Source: Gavia stellata (lineage: Eukaryota; Chordata; Aves; Gaviiformes; Gaviidae). Taken from it: a DNA stretch of 64,000 bases. The position numbers were made by a program, and so were the translations under genes. The notes under the pieces were generated by a model that was not told the DNA's origin, ran no database searches, and saw only the letters and a list, made by a program, of their open reading frames with translations. The stretch's first letter is position 1. Every line of letters begins with the position of its first letter. Positions 42,611-55,300 of the stretch are shown here, piece by piece. The DNA lies in NCBI RefSeq assembly GCF_030936135.1, contig NC_082610.1:22250221-22314220 (forward strand). The letters are read 5' to 3'.

Positions 42611-45600
42611 GAGGGTCTTCAGTGGCTGTAGTCTTGATCAGTTTTCCTCCCAGGGGCGCTGGTGCTTTGTGGGCAGAAAACTCTCCCTGGAAGTCCTCCT
42701 CCTGAAAGGTCTGTTACGCACTGTACCTCCCGCCTAATTTTTGATCTTTCTTTAATAAACCTTTTTTGTTGTTGTTGTTTGGGGTGTTTCCCCCCTCTCC
42801 AGGATGTGATATGCCCCTGTTTTGGAGAAAAGCAAGTAAAAGAGCAGAAGCTGGGACAGGACTAGGTAAGCCGGAGGAGTGGTAGAATATCATGGGCAAA
42901 AGTGCGTTTGGATTTTGGTCTGCTCCGAAATTTTCGTACTGGCCTTCCAACTCACTTGTTACTAATGTGGAGGTGATTGTGAATGAAGAGAGGAGGGGAG
43001 AGACAAAGGAGTGGAGGGAGCGAGGAAGGGCTCAGGGGATTTGCAACACCTCGTGCTGCATTAATCCATTCAGCAAGAGATCCTCCCCACTGCTCCCGGA
43101 GCTGTAATGTGCTGCTCCTCTCGTGTCAGAAGGGGTGACTTGCCAGTGACACTGGAGCTGTCGCTCCTCACCCCTGACTTCATAATTCCCTTGGAAGCCA
43201 GGGCTACAGCCTTCCTCTTAAGAACGTGTGTTAGGGGTACAAGTGCACAGGGGCAGCAATGTGAACGGCGGGCAGTGCGAACAGGCAACGTCTCAGTCCA
43301 CGGACAGGGAACTTGTTATTCCTGTCTTCTGGTGACGGGATGTCGTGGGCTTTAGCATCTTGCAGAAGGTTGTTCTTGAGAGGATGAGAAACAGGGGAGT
43401 GCTCGTCCGTCTTCCTAAGGTGCGGCATTGGGGAGGCATAGTTGGGCTCCCAGCGTGTGGGAGAATCTGCTTTCATACTAATTAGTTAGTATGTATTAAA
43501 ATGAATTTGTCCTATCCTGCCCATGTAAAACCAAAGTGGGCTGGTCCCCGTGTGGAGCTGCTCCAGGCAATGCTGAGGCAGCCTAGTGACTTCATCCCCA
43601 AGGCTTTTCCTTATTTACCTTTTTGGTTCAGACTTCCCACCTTGTTTCCTGAAGTTTAAGACCCATCCCGAGACCGTGTTGCCGTTAACTGTGGTTTGAA
43701 GAATACCCAGTGTTCTTGCAAGTGGTTGCAGAAATTGCTCAAGTGATGTCCAGCTTCCTCATTCAGGGCTGTTCTGGATGGAGTAGAAGGGGTGGAAAAT
43801 TATGTTTCCTCTCCTGGAGTTTTCCTGGGGAAGGTTTCCCAAACCCCACATGTTAAGGTTGAAAATTTTCACGGTGGAAATTCATTTACAAATAATCTGG
43901 TTCTCCTGAAATCAGAGCGCTCTGTGTTATGCCTCAGTTTTGATGTTTTTCAACGTTGGTGAGTCACTACAACGTTAAAGACATATTTTGGTTTGTGGCA
44001 CACTTGCTTCCCTCTCAGGCTTTCCCCTCCTGACCCCAGGCTGTACTTTCCTCCCTGTTACCACCTGCGTGAGGGTCCCTGCGGCAGTGTCCGAGGGAAA
44101 GGCTGTGCGGGTTTGTGTGTTGCAAGCCCTGCGGCTGGCCTGGCCCACAGCGGTGGGTCTGAGCCAAAAGTCTATTTTTCGTAAGGTGATGGAGGTGATT
44201 TGGGAAAAAAACTCCACTTGTTCATGAGACTTGATATGAAATTTTTCAAGGTGTTTCAGGAAAGGAAGCAATTTGAGTTGGAGCTACTGTGTCAACTATT
44301 TCTGATTGGTGAAAGTCTAATGATTTTCTCGCAAATATAAAACTTTCCTCCCAGAAAAAGCTTAAGCTTTGCAGAATATAAAATCTCTGTCAGGAAGATC
44401 TTACCGGTTGGTAATCTGCTCCCGCACTGTGCGTATACACCCTCGTAGCACAGATCAGTTTATTCTATCATTCTGCATATGCTAGTTGAGCGTTATAATC
44501 TCTGTCCAAGAGTAATTGAGCGTGCATTTGTAAGATAAGTGTAAGTGACAGTATCACATTTGTGACAGCAAATAACCCTGTCTTGGCCCTATTGCTGGGA
44601 GATGGGCCTGTTTGCAGGGAGATGTAATTTGAGATGGCAGACACCCTGCTTCAGAACAGGAGTGGTGCATGGTGGAAATGGTGGCAAGCTTTGTTAATTC
44701 TTCATTTCTAAGCCCTGCAGCTGAGTTCCTACCTTAGAGATGGCAATTCCGGTCGCAGCAACAATGCGGCACAAGGTTCTTGTTCTGGAGGTGCAGCAAG
44801 GTCAGTAAGGGACCCAGCCGAGGAGCCTGTCCGGCCATCTGGGCCATCTTTCCCCAGCTGACGGCAGGGTCGTGGCCTTTGACAGATGTGGAGTTGTTGT
44901 CTTTGGCAATCAATACCTCCCCTGCTCAAAGTGTGAGGAGCAGCCAGCCTGCCTCTGTTACGATCTCAGGTGGAGCGGGTCTTTGCAGCCGAGCGGCCGT
45001 GCTGTAAATGCAGCTCTACCTCCTGCCCGGTCTGTCTGGCCGTGCTCTGGTCTGGGGCAGGAGCCTCAGTTCACATCTGGGGGGTTTGGGCAGCTGGGTG
45101 CAGGCTTTCTGTCCTGGCTTTGGGTGAGACGTGCTGTGCCGTCGGTTTCAGCCACTCTGTTTTAGTGTCTTGGAGGCTGCACCCCCACGAGCCAGCCCCG
45201 TTCAAGAGCAAACGTGTGCAGGTCCGTGCATCTGGACTCTGCTCTCCTCGCCTGTCCTCTTGCAGTGTGGAGGAAGGTTACTTTAATAAAGTGAGAAGCC
45301 TCTTCCATGGCTTAGTCTGCTCCTCTCTGGTTACGCCCAGGGATGATCTCCAGGGACTCCACTCTGCAGGGACCTCTCTCCCCATGTCTCTGGCTTCTTG
45401 GTCCTTTGCTTTCTTTCAGGAGATGCAGCTGAACCAAGGCGTCTGGTCCGTGCGAGCGGCAAGTCAGGGGGAAATAGGAGTTACCGGCAGGGCTGAGAAG
45501 CTCTGTGGGGTTGGGAGGAGGCTCAGACCATTTGAGGGCAGCACAAAGCCCGATGTGCAGGGAGCCAGGGCTCACACGTGCCTCAGACTGACCTGCAGCA

Positions 45601-46740
45601 GTGGGGCAGGACAGGGGTTCCTCCGAGCCCCCCTCATACAAATGCCTGCTGCTGGAGAAGGTCCAGCTCAGTCGCTTGCCCCGTGCCTGGCACACTCACC
45701 TCCCAGGATTACCAGAGCCCTCAGCACTGCTGGTGCCCAGGGAAACCCCCAGCACCTCGGCCCTTGCTGGTGCCCCCTCCACAGCAGGACCCTCCCCAGG
45801 CCTGGTGTTCCACCCAGTCAGGGGCTTGACTCCCTCTTCCAGCTCCAGCCCCACCTCTGTCAAGGAACGTGACTGTGCAAGGCAGGAGCATGTGTTTGAG
45901 CAATCTTTGCAGGGTCTTCAGTTAGGAACACAGGGATGGTGGGACTCCCAGGACAGGGGACCAGAGGCTTACATGGGCTCGCAGCGGGGCCAGGGTGCCC
46001 AGCAGCCTGAGGGACGAAACCGCATCTCTGCTGGTGGGCTCCCTGTGTGGAGCTGCCCCTGCCCCACACAGATGTGCCCAGGCCCGCCGGGGCTGGGGAC
46101 CAGCACCAGTGGGGCCTGTGTTAGTGGGCAGGGGTCCGATGGGCCAGCCAGAGCCCTCTGCTACACTCTGTCCTTCTGCTCAGCCCCTGAGCCATAGCTG
46201 ACCCTTTAAGATCCCCCCGACATTCCCTACTTGTCCCCCAGTGCCCCCCTTCTGCCCCCTGACCACAGCCCTCTAAACTGCTGTGCCTCCCTTGGTTCTC
46301 CCCACCCATCCTCCAGTGCCCCCTACTCCCCCCAGTGCCCCCCTTTTCCCCTGATACCCCCCCACTCTGTCCCTGGGCAAGTGCTGCGGGGGGGCCCAGC
46401 ATGGCAGGACACCGGGGAGGGCAAAGCCTGCTGTGGTGGTATGGTCAGGGTGTTCCCTGGGCTGTTCCCTGCGCCAGCCCTTGCTGGTGCCAGAGGTGGT
46501 CGTGCCGTGGTGGGAGGGGTGGCAAGGGGATCCCCATGGGCAGTGGGAGGGCACGGCAAGGCCCCAGGACCCCATGGGGAGACCCCTGCTCTGGGGTCTG
46601 TCCCGGCATGACTGCGTTGTGCCCAGCCCACGAAGATCCGGGAGGGGCCATGCAGCTGGCAGCCCCCAGCCTCGGTGTCACCCACATGTGGTCCCGCCAA
46701 GCACAAGGGTGCCATCGGGGGAAAAAAAGATACACTGCCC
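42611..46740. other. Unassigned DNA upstream of the MROH gene end
   Basis: No gene recognised on either strand. From about 44,900 the base composition rises in GC and long random-like frames appear (for example 44,970-45,872, plus). These lack domains and are matched by equally long frames on the other strand, as expected of GC-rich noncoding DNA. Confidence 0.45.
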
Positions 46741-46761
46741 TTTAGGCATCTTGTGCTGAGC

Positions 46762-46767
46762 TTTATT
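46762..46767 (-). terminator. Poly(A) signal AATAAA of the MROH gene
   Basis: It lies four bases after the TAA that ends the last open frame (46,771-46,773), in the sequence AGTTAATTAAATAAAG read on the minus strand. This marks the gene end and supports a very short 3' UTR. Confidence 0.7.
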
Positions 46768-46770
46768 TAA

Positions 46771-49700
46771 TTAACTCCTTGGTGCTGGCTGGGGACAGGT
46801 ATCGTGGAGAGACTCCTCTAGCGCCTGCTTCACTCGTGGGTCCTTGTTGTGCTGCAGTCTCAAGAGAGCTGGAAGGACACAGGCAGTGCTGTGGGGACCT
46901 GGTTCTGGCCAGGCGCTCCCCTGTCTGCTCCGCTCCAGGGATCTTCCCACAAAAAAAGACATCCCAAGGAGCAGGATCTCACTAAAACCCTCTGAACCCT
47001 TCCTTCCCCACCCCCTGCCTTACCTCAGCAAAGAAGGCTGTAGCTGTCACCCGCAGCTTAACTGAGCAGGAATCCAGCCATGGCAAGAGGGTCTGCCTCA
47101 GACGGGGTGATAGAAGCCCAGCCTGGACCAGGACGCTGCGCAAGGGAGCACAAGCGAGGGACACACAGTTACCCAGGAAGGCCACAGGCCAGGTTGCCAA
47201 AATTCACGTACACCGATGCAGACACTATTCTTCAGCTCAGGACGGCTTCCCAGGCACACTGGAAGGGTCCCGCAGGCGTTTCCCTGGGCACAGCCCCGCA
47301 GGAGGCAGCCACGTGCATCCCTGGGGCTCTTACCTGGTCAGGAGACGCACCCCATCAGAATGGCTCAGGGGGTCTTCAAGGTGAGCCCATGCTGCCCGAT
47401 TCACGAGCAGCCGCATCCACTTCTCTGCCATGCATTTGCCTAGCACCAACTCTAAAGCCATAAGGAAAACCCTGGCAAAAGAAACAAAACACAAAACCAG
47501 TCAAAACACAGTCAAACTAAACAAGAAAAAAATCAAAACAGCAGCAACACCACAAAACCAAAGAAAGATCAAATCACAGCAGCTTAGGGGAAGATTTCTC
47601 CTTAGCAGAGCTAAATACCCCGGGAATGATGCTTCGTAGACTGCAGCTAACGACACTGGCATTTTCATCATGCCCCAAACCCACTGAAGCAGAAGAAACT
47701 CCACGCCCCTGGACTGACTCCATGCTGGAGAACCAAGGCAACACCTAATACCTCTTCCCACCGGCATTTTGTGAAGAATGATGCCATTGCCCGCAAGAGT
47801 CACGCTCCCCCCCCGGTGGGGGTCCGCTGAGGGAGTGCAACACTATCGTGCATGCAAGGGTATGCAGAAGGCAAGATGACAGCCGTCCACAGCATGAGCT
47901 GCCTCAGACCTTCCTGCCTGGGAGCTGGAGTTTCCCCATGAAGGAGCAGAAGTAAACCCAACCACGACGAGCAGTTTGCTCATCTAGGAAGCGGGGCAGG
48001 CGAAGCACTCCCTCAGCCGCACAAAGGCACGTGCCGTGGCGAGGGGAACCGAAGCCAGCCCCGCCATCTGCCCCTTCGGCTCCTTACCTGCATGGCTTCT
48101 CCTCAAGCACCTGGCCCTTGAGGAACAGCTGTCTCCAGCCTTCTCCCAGGGGGGAAAGCAGCCGCTCCTCGCCCAGGGTTTCGCTGGCCCACCTCAGGAG
48201 GCTGGGAAGGAGGTGGGGAAGCAGCTGCCTGAGCTCCTCCGTGCTCCTCAGGGCAAGCACCACTTCGGAGATGGCATGGGTGATCTACAGAGAAACGTGA
48301 CCAAGAAGCCCCTCTTCAGGCAAGGCCTTTTCCCACCAGCCTGGTTCCCCTGCCTGCCTGGGGCAGGGGGGTTACTGTCCGCAATTGTCACTTCTGCGAC
48401 AGCCTTGTGGCTCAGGAGCAAAGGCTGTCCCAGCTCCCCACACTGCTTGAGGCCGGCCCAGCACAGCGCCCTGGGAGTCTCCAGGGGCATCTGCAAAGGG
48501 CACCTGACTCCCTCGTGCCGAAGTAGGAGTTACAAAGCAGATGCAAAGCTGCAGAAACGTGTCTACTGTTGAACGTACCATCAAAGTCTCCAGAGCAGTC
48601 TCATGGTTGTGCCGCTCACAAGGGGAGGAGTTGGTCCCCAGGCAGTTGTTTCCTGCTCTGTTTAGTTTCTCCACTAGGCACCTCAGGACCTGAATCCCAA
48701 TGGTGCTTCTCCCCAGGCTCCTCCACAGCTCCACCGTGTCACTGCAAGGGAACAGATGTTCACCCCTGAACCCCTATCTTCGCAGTCCTGCAGTGCCCTC
48801 AAACCTTCTCCTCGTCCGCAATGGGGCTTCCAACGCCCCACTCACGGCAGAGACACAAGCACGCAGTCTTGCAACACTCAAGACAGCTCAGGCAGAAAAA
48901 AGACCTGCTTCTTAACTGGACCACCCCAGTGCACGCAAGCTGCGGGGTCTCTGTTTGACTACAGTGGGGAAGTGGCTGGTGCACGTACCTGTCCATGGGC
49001 AGACCTTTCCGGAGGAGACTGCTGACGACGGGCTCCTGGTGAAAGTGGGCGAGGAGAAACACGGCCCGGAGCAGGAAGGGCCTGTGGGTGCTCTGCCGCA
49101 TGTAGGTGCAAAGGGTCTTCAGGATTTTTGGCACCTGAATGGAAATGGAGGAGAAAGAAGGGCTCGGTGCATCCTTTACCCCCTCCTGCGGGGCCCAGAC
49201 ACAGTCGTTCAGCACAGGAGCAGTGCCTGCTCCATTGAGACAGAGTCCAGACCTAGCTTGAAACCTCACCCCTTCCACCCTGCCTGGCCCTGGCTCACGT
49301 CTGGAGCTGGGTGTGCTCTTGGCAATTGTGCGCACGTACGCACACATGCACGCGCTCACACGCACAGACTCAGTCACTGCACGTGCCTGGGCCCAACCGT
49401 ACGAGCAGCTGCGTGCCCTTGCGCACACAGAGGACACGGGCACGTTTCACACCCAACACTTGAAGAACTCTCCCCACATGTGTGTAGCGATGCAAGAGCA
49501 AAACCAAACACGCTCTTTGAGACCCTGAAGACGCCTTGCAGGGCCTCTGCAAGGGCACCTGACTCCTTCAGCAGCCCCTTGGCTCGACACACAGGTGGCA
49601 TTTCTTGAGCCTGTGCCAACTGCACAGGGTGTCGTTAAACAGCCAACAGGAGCAAAGACAAAGTCAAATGGGAAAAAGGTCTCCTTTACCTCCTGGACTA

Positions 49701-52334
49701 TTTCCTTCCTGCATTCCACCAGGAAGATGAACACCCACTTCCATAGTGGCTTCGCACACGTGGGTGTGACGTGCAGCAAGCTGTCCAGGACCGCAGTCAG
49801 AAAGTCCGTAGCCTGCGCTGGACGGATGCACTTGCAAACAGCCTGGAGAGAAGTCAGGAACAAGAGAGACCACGTCACAGCTCTGCTCCAGCAATTCAGA
49901 ATGGAAAGGAAACTTGACAGAACTGTTAGTTCGGCAGTCATGCAGGGGGCAATCACTTTTTCCTCCTGCTGTGCATACAGTGCTGTTTACATCTGATGCA
50001 GCTACCCGATTGGGAAGTGTCGCCCCCCATGTTGTTTGCTTATTATGTACCAAATTTGTATTCTGACAAGAGCAATCACACACGCACACATATACGGTAT
50101 ATACTCCAGCATGCCTAAAGGACAGTCTTGTCTCAGAGCCTCCTGCTACTTGCTAATAACAGCCATCCTGGACAGCTTGCTCTGGACACAGCGAGGGATG
50201 CTGGAGGGGAGCAGGGAGACGTGCAGGAGCCCAGGAGCTGGGCCCCCACCCCGCTCTTTTGGGGCCAGTTACCTTTGCTATTTTGGCACAGGTCTGCACG
50301 GTGTCTGGGCTGTTCAGCTCCTCACCAAGGCACCTGATCTCATCTGCCTGAGGCACCACCTCCATGGTCCTGGCTGGAACAAACACCAGGAGAAATGGGA
50401 GTCACGCCCACAGAAAGGCAACCTCTGGCCCTAGATACTGCTAAAGGAGAACGCAGGGGGTGGCACTGAAAGCCACAGGGAAACCCAGGGCCCTCCTGAA
50501 CTCGGTGCAGCAGGATTTCCCGAGCTGATAAATGGCTGACAAATCCCAGGCTGGAAAGAGCCCTCTTCCTCCTTCAACCATTTGTTGGGGCTTCAGGGTT
50601 TCAGCAGCTACTGGCCTCTGATCCCAGCAGCTGTGTCCCCTATTCCCACACAGGCCACCATCGTCTCTGGGAGGCAGGAAACCTCCCCGTGACTGCCTCA
50701 GCACAGGCAGAACCTGCTGCCTGAAGAGGAAACGGTTCAAACACAACTCTTTGCGGCACGCCCTGGGCCTGCAGTTCAGATCCCTCTTCCCTGCCCAGTT
50801 TGCTCTGGGCAGCAAATTGGTTTCCTCTCTTGTGCTCGGCAGGAGATTTCTTCCCTGGCGGCGATGAGTTTGGATAGTTTGCCTGGGGAGCTGCCTGTCT
50901 CTCCAGGCTCAAGGCAGGGAGCAAGGGGGAAGGCACCCTCTGGAATGTCAGGGGCCTCATCCGAGCGAGTTGTCTGACCACCCTCTGTCTCTCCTGGAAC
51001 ATGGAGGGGGGCAGACATGGAAGGGGACAGCATTGGTGGCAATGTCCTGCTCTCAGACAGCAGTGGGGGATGGCCCTGACCAACCGCACACATGCGCTGC
51101 GGAGGTGGGACTCAGCGACCCTCTCCCAGGGATCCTTCCTGAGATGGCCAGGGAGGCAGAGGGCTAACAGGGTGGGGACACAAAACCAGCCAAGCACGTT
51201 GCCTCCCCCTTCCCTCCTGGGGACAGGGCCTGGCCCTGCAGGATCCCAGTGGTGCCAGGCCGGGAAGGGAGGGAGGATCAGGCTGAGCAAGGCTGGGAAG
51301 CGCCCACTCTCCTTACCTTGCATTTGGAGAAGGTAGCCAAGGCAGACCCATGCCCTCTGGCGGGACGTGGCCAGGCAGTCGCTGGTCAGAGTCGCCAGCA
51401 ATCCCACCAGGGAGCCGAACTGCTTGCAAGGACGTCCTCTCTGCAGGGGAGAGCAGCAGGAAAAGGGTCGCAGGCAGCCCCAGCACCCACTCCCCTCTAT
51501 CGCCCATCCTGCTCCGTGAGCAGCGACCGGGCAGAGGGGCAGGCAGAAGGGCTGCCCCGTAATCCCTGGAGCCCCAAAACCCAGCACCCAGTTGGGCAGG
51601 GCTCCCTTCTGGGGCCATGAATGGTGGGAAAAGGGCGCCAGGGCACGCGAGGGGGCTCTACTCACCATGAGCTTGAATCGCTCCTTGCAAGCTCCCAGCA
51701 CGTGGGTGCAAACCTGCAGGGCTCTCTCCCGCTCCCATTCTTTGGCTGAGGTGAGCCAGCCCTTCAGGACCTGAGGCAGGGTGCATCTCTCTCACAACAG
51801 GCATCTTTCTCTCCCTGAGATCCCTCTCCAACTCCCTCCTTCTCTGGCCCCTTCCCAGTGCCATCCCCAGCCCCACCGAGCACTGGCACTGCTGCCTCCA
51901 CCGCCTCGCTCCCTCCAGCCGCCTCTGCCCTGAGCCCGCTGTTGCTACCCTGCCAGCGTCTCCCCACTCCAGCCTTCCTCCAGGCTGCTCTCAGCCAGCT
52001 CAGGGCTGGCTCTGGGCTTTCCCTCTATCAGAGCTCACTGCTCTGCCTGGCCTGAGGCTGCAGTGGCCGGGCGCTCCCGTCCCCCAGCTCAGCCCCTGGC
52101 CCCGGCCAGACGCACAGCCTCAGAGCAAGGAGCGAAAGCCCCACGTTCCCGCAGGAAAGGTATCCACCTCCTAACACCCTCTAAGGCCTCCACTCTCTGC
52201 CCCTGCAACACTTTCCCTCTTGCCCCATGGCTACTCACATGGACCACGTCATCAAAGCAGGCAGAGGTCACCTCTGCCTCCAGAAAGGTTTCTAGGAGAT
52301 GGCCCAGATCTTCCATGCATCTCCTGTGCAGAAG
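46771..52334 (-). CDS. MROH2B-like: MROH gene, exon block 3 (exons 22-32)
   Basis: Exons: 52,239-52,334; 51,666-51,770; 51,317-51,440; 50,273-50,373; 49,690-49,842; 48,989-49,134; 48,579-48,741; 48,088-48,284; 47,334-47,471; 47,024-47,135; terminal exon 46,868 down to 46,771. They read from MEDLGHLLETFLEAEVTSA through SRQRAWVCLGYLLQMQ, CIRPAQATDFLTAVLDSLLH, STHRPFLLRAVFLLAHFHQ and SEVVLALRSTEELRQLLPHL to LRVTATAFFAE. The terminal exon starts CTCTCTTGA in the inherited frame, an early stop. The frame two bases away keeps 32 codons ending QALEESLHDTCPQPAPRS. A two-base slip in the CT run would explain this. The loss is at most about 32 residues. Confidence 0.8.
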
Positions 52335-55300
52335 CTGAAAGCAGGAAAGCAGAGCTGAGGTTCTGCATCATGGGGGCTGCCGGGGCGCACTGAGGTGGGA
52401 TCCTGACCCAGGGGTGGGCAGGCACTGGCCGGCGGGTACCTGCATGTTCACAGCTGCCCTCACTGCCTTCCTGCCCTTTTTCATCTGGTCCTCGGAAGGA
52501 CAGGACAAGACAGTCTGGCAGCACACTGACAGTAGCTTGCGATTTTCCTGCCGCCTCAGAGGTGGCCTCAGCTTGCTGGCCAGAGGAAAAAGGAAGAGAA
52601 AACACAAAGGAGATTTACTGTCTCCAGAGTGGCTCAAACCACACCTGGGTTCCTCCTAATCGAGGGCCCCAAATCCAACACCCCCGCCCATGCCAGCGAG
52701 CACTGCCTTCAGCGCCAGCAATTCCTGCCTCCTCCCAGGCAGCAGGCAAACCCCTGCCCCCAGGTTAAGGAACCCCGGGGGCTCCCTTCCTGGGGGAGAC
52801 ACCCGACATGGGGGACACCCTCCCACTCCACAGCCCCAGCAGCTCCCGGCCCCATGCTCAAGGCCACTGGGGCTGCCCCAGCCAGCTGGGATGGGGCACA
52901 CTGGGAGTCCCCACAGCCCGGGGAACAGACCTCACCTCAACTCCTCCAGGGCCTGGAACACTCCATACACCAGGGAGTCCCAGGGCTCCCCCCTGATCCA
53001 GTCCTGCAAGTCCCAGAGAGAGAAGCACAGAGTTGGCAGGGGCACGGGACGGCCCTCCCGCCTCCCCTGGGGGGACACGTTCTGCTGCCAGGCCTGGGCA
53101 GACACTGCCCCGTCACCCCCACGCATCCCCAAAGGCACCGCAGAAGGGCCCCTGCTCCCCAACCACAGCCACCCAGCACCAGCACTCAGGAGCCCCACCA
53201 GCTCCGGACACAGCTCCAGGAGCTCACGTGAAGCCCAGAGACCATCGTGCCTCTGGGGTAAGGAGTCCGATGGCACAGCCCAAAACTCCCCTGTGCGACC
53301 GCCCCGGCTACAGGCACTCACCAGCAAGGTCCACGTTGCCTCCTGCTTTAAGGACAGCTCAAAGCTGCCGCAGTCGCCCACAGCCTGGATGGCACAGCTG
53401 ACCTCGGTGATGCTCTGCACCAGGGCGAGCTTGAGCTGCAAGTCCTGAGGCCAAAGACAGCAAAGCACCCCTTCAACTCTTTGAAGGGCTGAGAGGTGGA
53501 AGAAGAGCATGGGCAGGGGAAACCCATGGGGGGCTGGATCTGGACGTTGAGGACAAACCCTTCCTTGGGAGATCTTTAGAAAGAGACGGACCATCTCGGT
53601 ACACCCCAGCCCCAAGGGGCTGGAGCTGGGACACCCTGCCCTGGCGCATCCCTGCCCTGCGCGCCCCATGCTCCTACCCTCTGTTTAGCTCTGGAGAGCC
53701 GCAGGATGTTGCCCACGATTTCTTTATCCACGCGGGTGAGCAGCTGCTCCTTGGGGGCACGCAGCGCAATGCCGCTGTAGGTGCGCATCAGAGCAGCACG
53801 AATGGCCTGGGCGCTCTCCATCTTCTGCCACCGCTGGACCTGTGTCAACAGAGACGCCCCGAGAGGTCAGCCCCGGGACTTTGGCAGGCTCCTGCAGCAG
53901 GCCCTGCCCCGCACCCTCACCAGCTCCTTGTTTCCCTGGGCACCTCCCAGCAGCTTCCCAAGCCACTCCTCGAGCTGCGAGCTCCAGGGCCAGAAGTTGT
54001 TCCCATCCCACAGCTTGGGATCTCGCATGGGGATGGGGACGAGGGGCAGCCAGCATCGCACACACTGCTGGCTCTTTTACCACTGATTTGAGAGGTCGAG
54101 GAGCTGCCTGGAACCTTTCTGTGGAAAGGTATCTGACATAGCCTGCCACGGTCCTGCTCAGACACGCAGCCTGTGCGCATCAGGGGTGCAGATGAGCCCA
54201 CTCTGCTCACCTCCCAAGGCCAGGCTGCACCGCTCTCTCTGTAGGGCCCTGCCCTGCCCTGAAAGGCTTCCCCACAGCCCCCAGGTGGGGAGCAGAGCCA
54301 GCGAGACTTCACCAGGCTCCTGCTCTTGGCCCTCAGCTTTGGGGAAGGGTCAGAGTGTCGCACCGTGCCCACCCCCTTGTCGCCAGCTCCTGCTGAAGTT
54401 AAGTCAGGGGCAAGGTGGCTGCAAGCAAGCAATCGCTGCAGCTGCCCCAGCTGGGTGGCTCTGATCCACCCGGTGTCAAACCCCCTCCTCCCCAAAGACA
54501 CCTCAGGGGCCCCAATGCCAGGACGTCCCCTCTGAAACAGAGGTCTCGGCTAGCTCTTACACGAATGCTTATCTAAAGGCAGCTGCCACAACTTGGCTGC
54601 TGCAGGTGTAGAAGTGAAAGAAGGCCAAAAAAGGAAAGCCAAACAGGGAAACCCTGGCTCCTTCACCTTCCAGCCCATGGAAGTCCGATAAAACCAGCCT
54701 CTGGTGAAAGCAGCGGAGAACATGGTCACCGTGTCCAAGACCAGATGGAAGTGGCTCTCAGCCGTGTGGGACACAACAGAAATCATTCCCTGCAACCACA
54801 GAGAAACAGGGAGTTGGCTCCAGCCCAGGCACTCGGCCATGGCCAGCAACAATGGCCAGGCAGGACATTGCGGCAAGGGGGAAATGGCAGCATGGGGGAA
54901 ATCGAGGTCTGGAGCAGCCCTGCCTCTCCCCCAGGAACAGGTAGGGGATGCGCAGGACATGAACATCACCTCACCTGGGCTTCAGACAGCTGCACAAAGC
55001 TTGTCTCCTGCAGGAACCTCAGCACCTGCCCTTGGACGTGTCTGAGATCCTGACAAGCTGCCAGCACTGTCCCAAGGGCCTTGTACAGGAAAAGCTGCAA
55101 GAGAAGAGGCCACGTCCGAGATGTGGTCACGGCCCGACCTGTCAGGAAAGGTCTGGCCCCAGACAGACCCGACCACCCCTGGTGGTAGCCAGCCACTGGA
55201 GTAGCCCAGGGAGGCGCATTTTGGGGGCAAGAGAAGGGGAAGCAATGAAAACCGCCTGCGTGGGCAGAGCCCCAGCCCTGGCGCGGGGCAGGAGACACAC

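Noticed and set aside
44970..45872. 300-codon plus frame upstream of the MROH gene end
   Set aside because: No domain, equal-length frames on the other strand, no splice or poly(A) context. Expected in GC-rich noncoding DNA.
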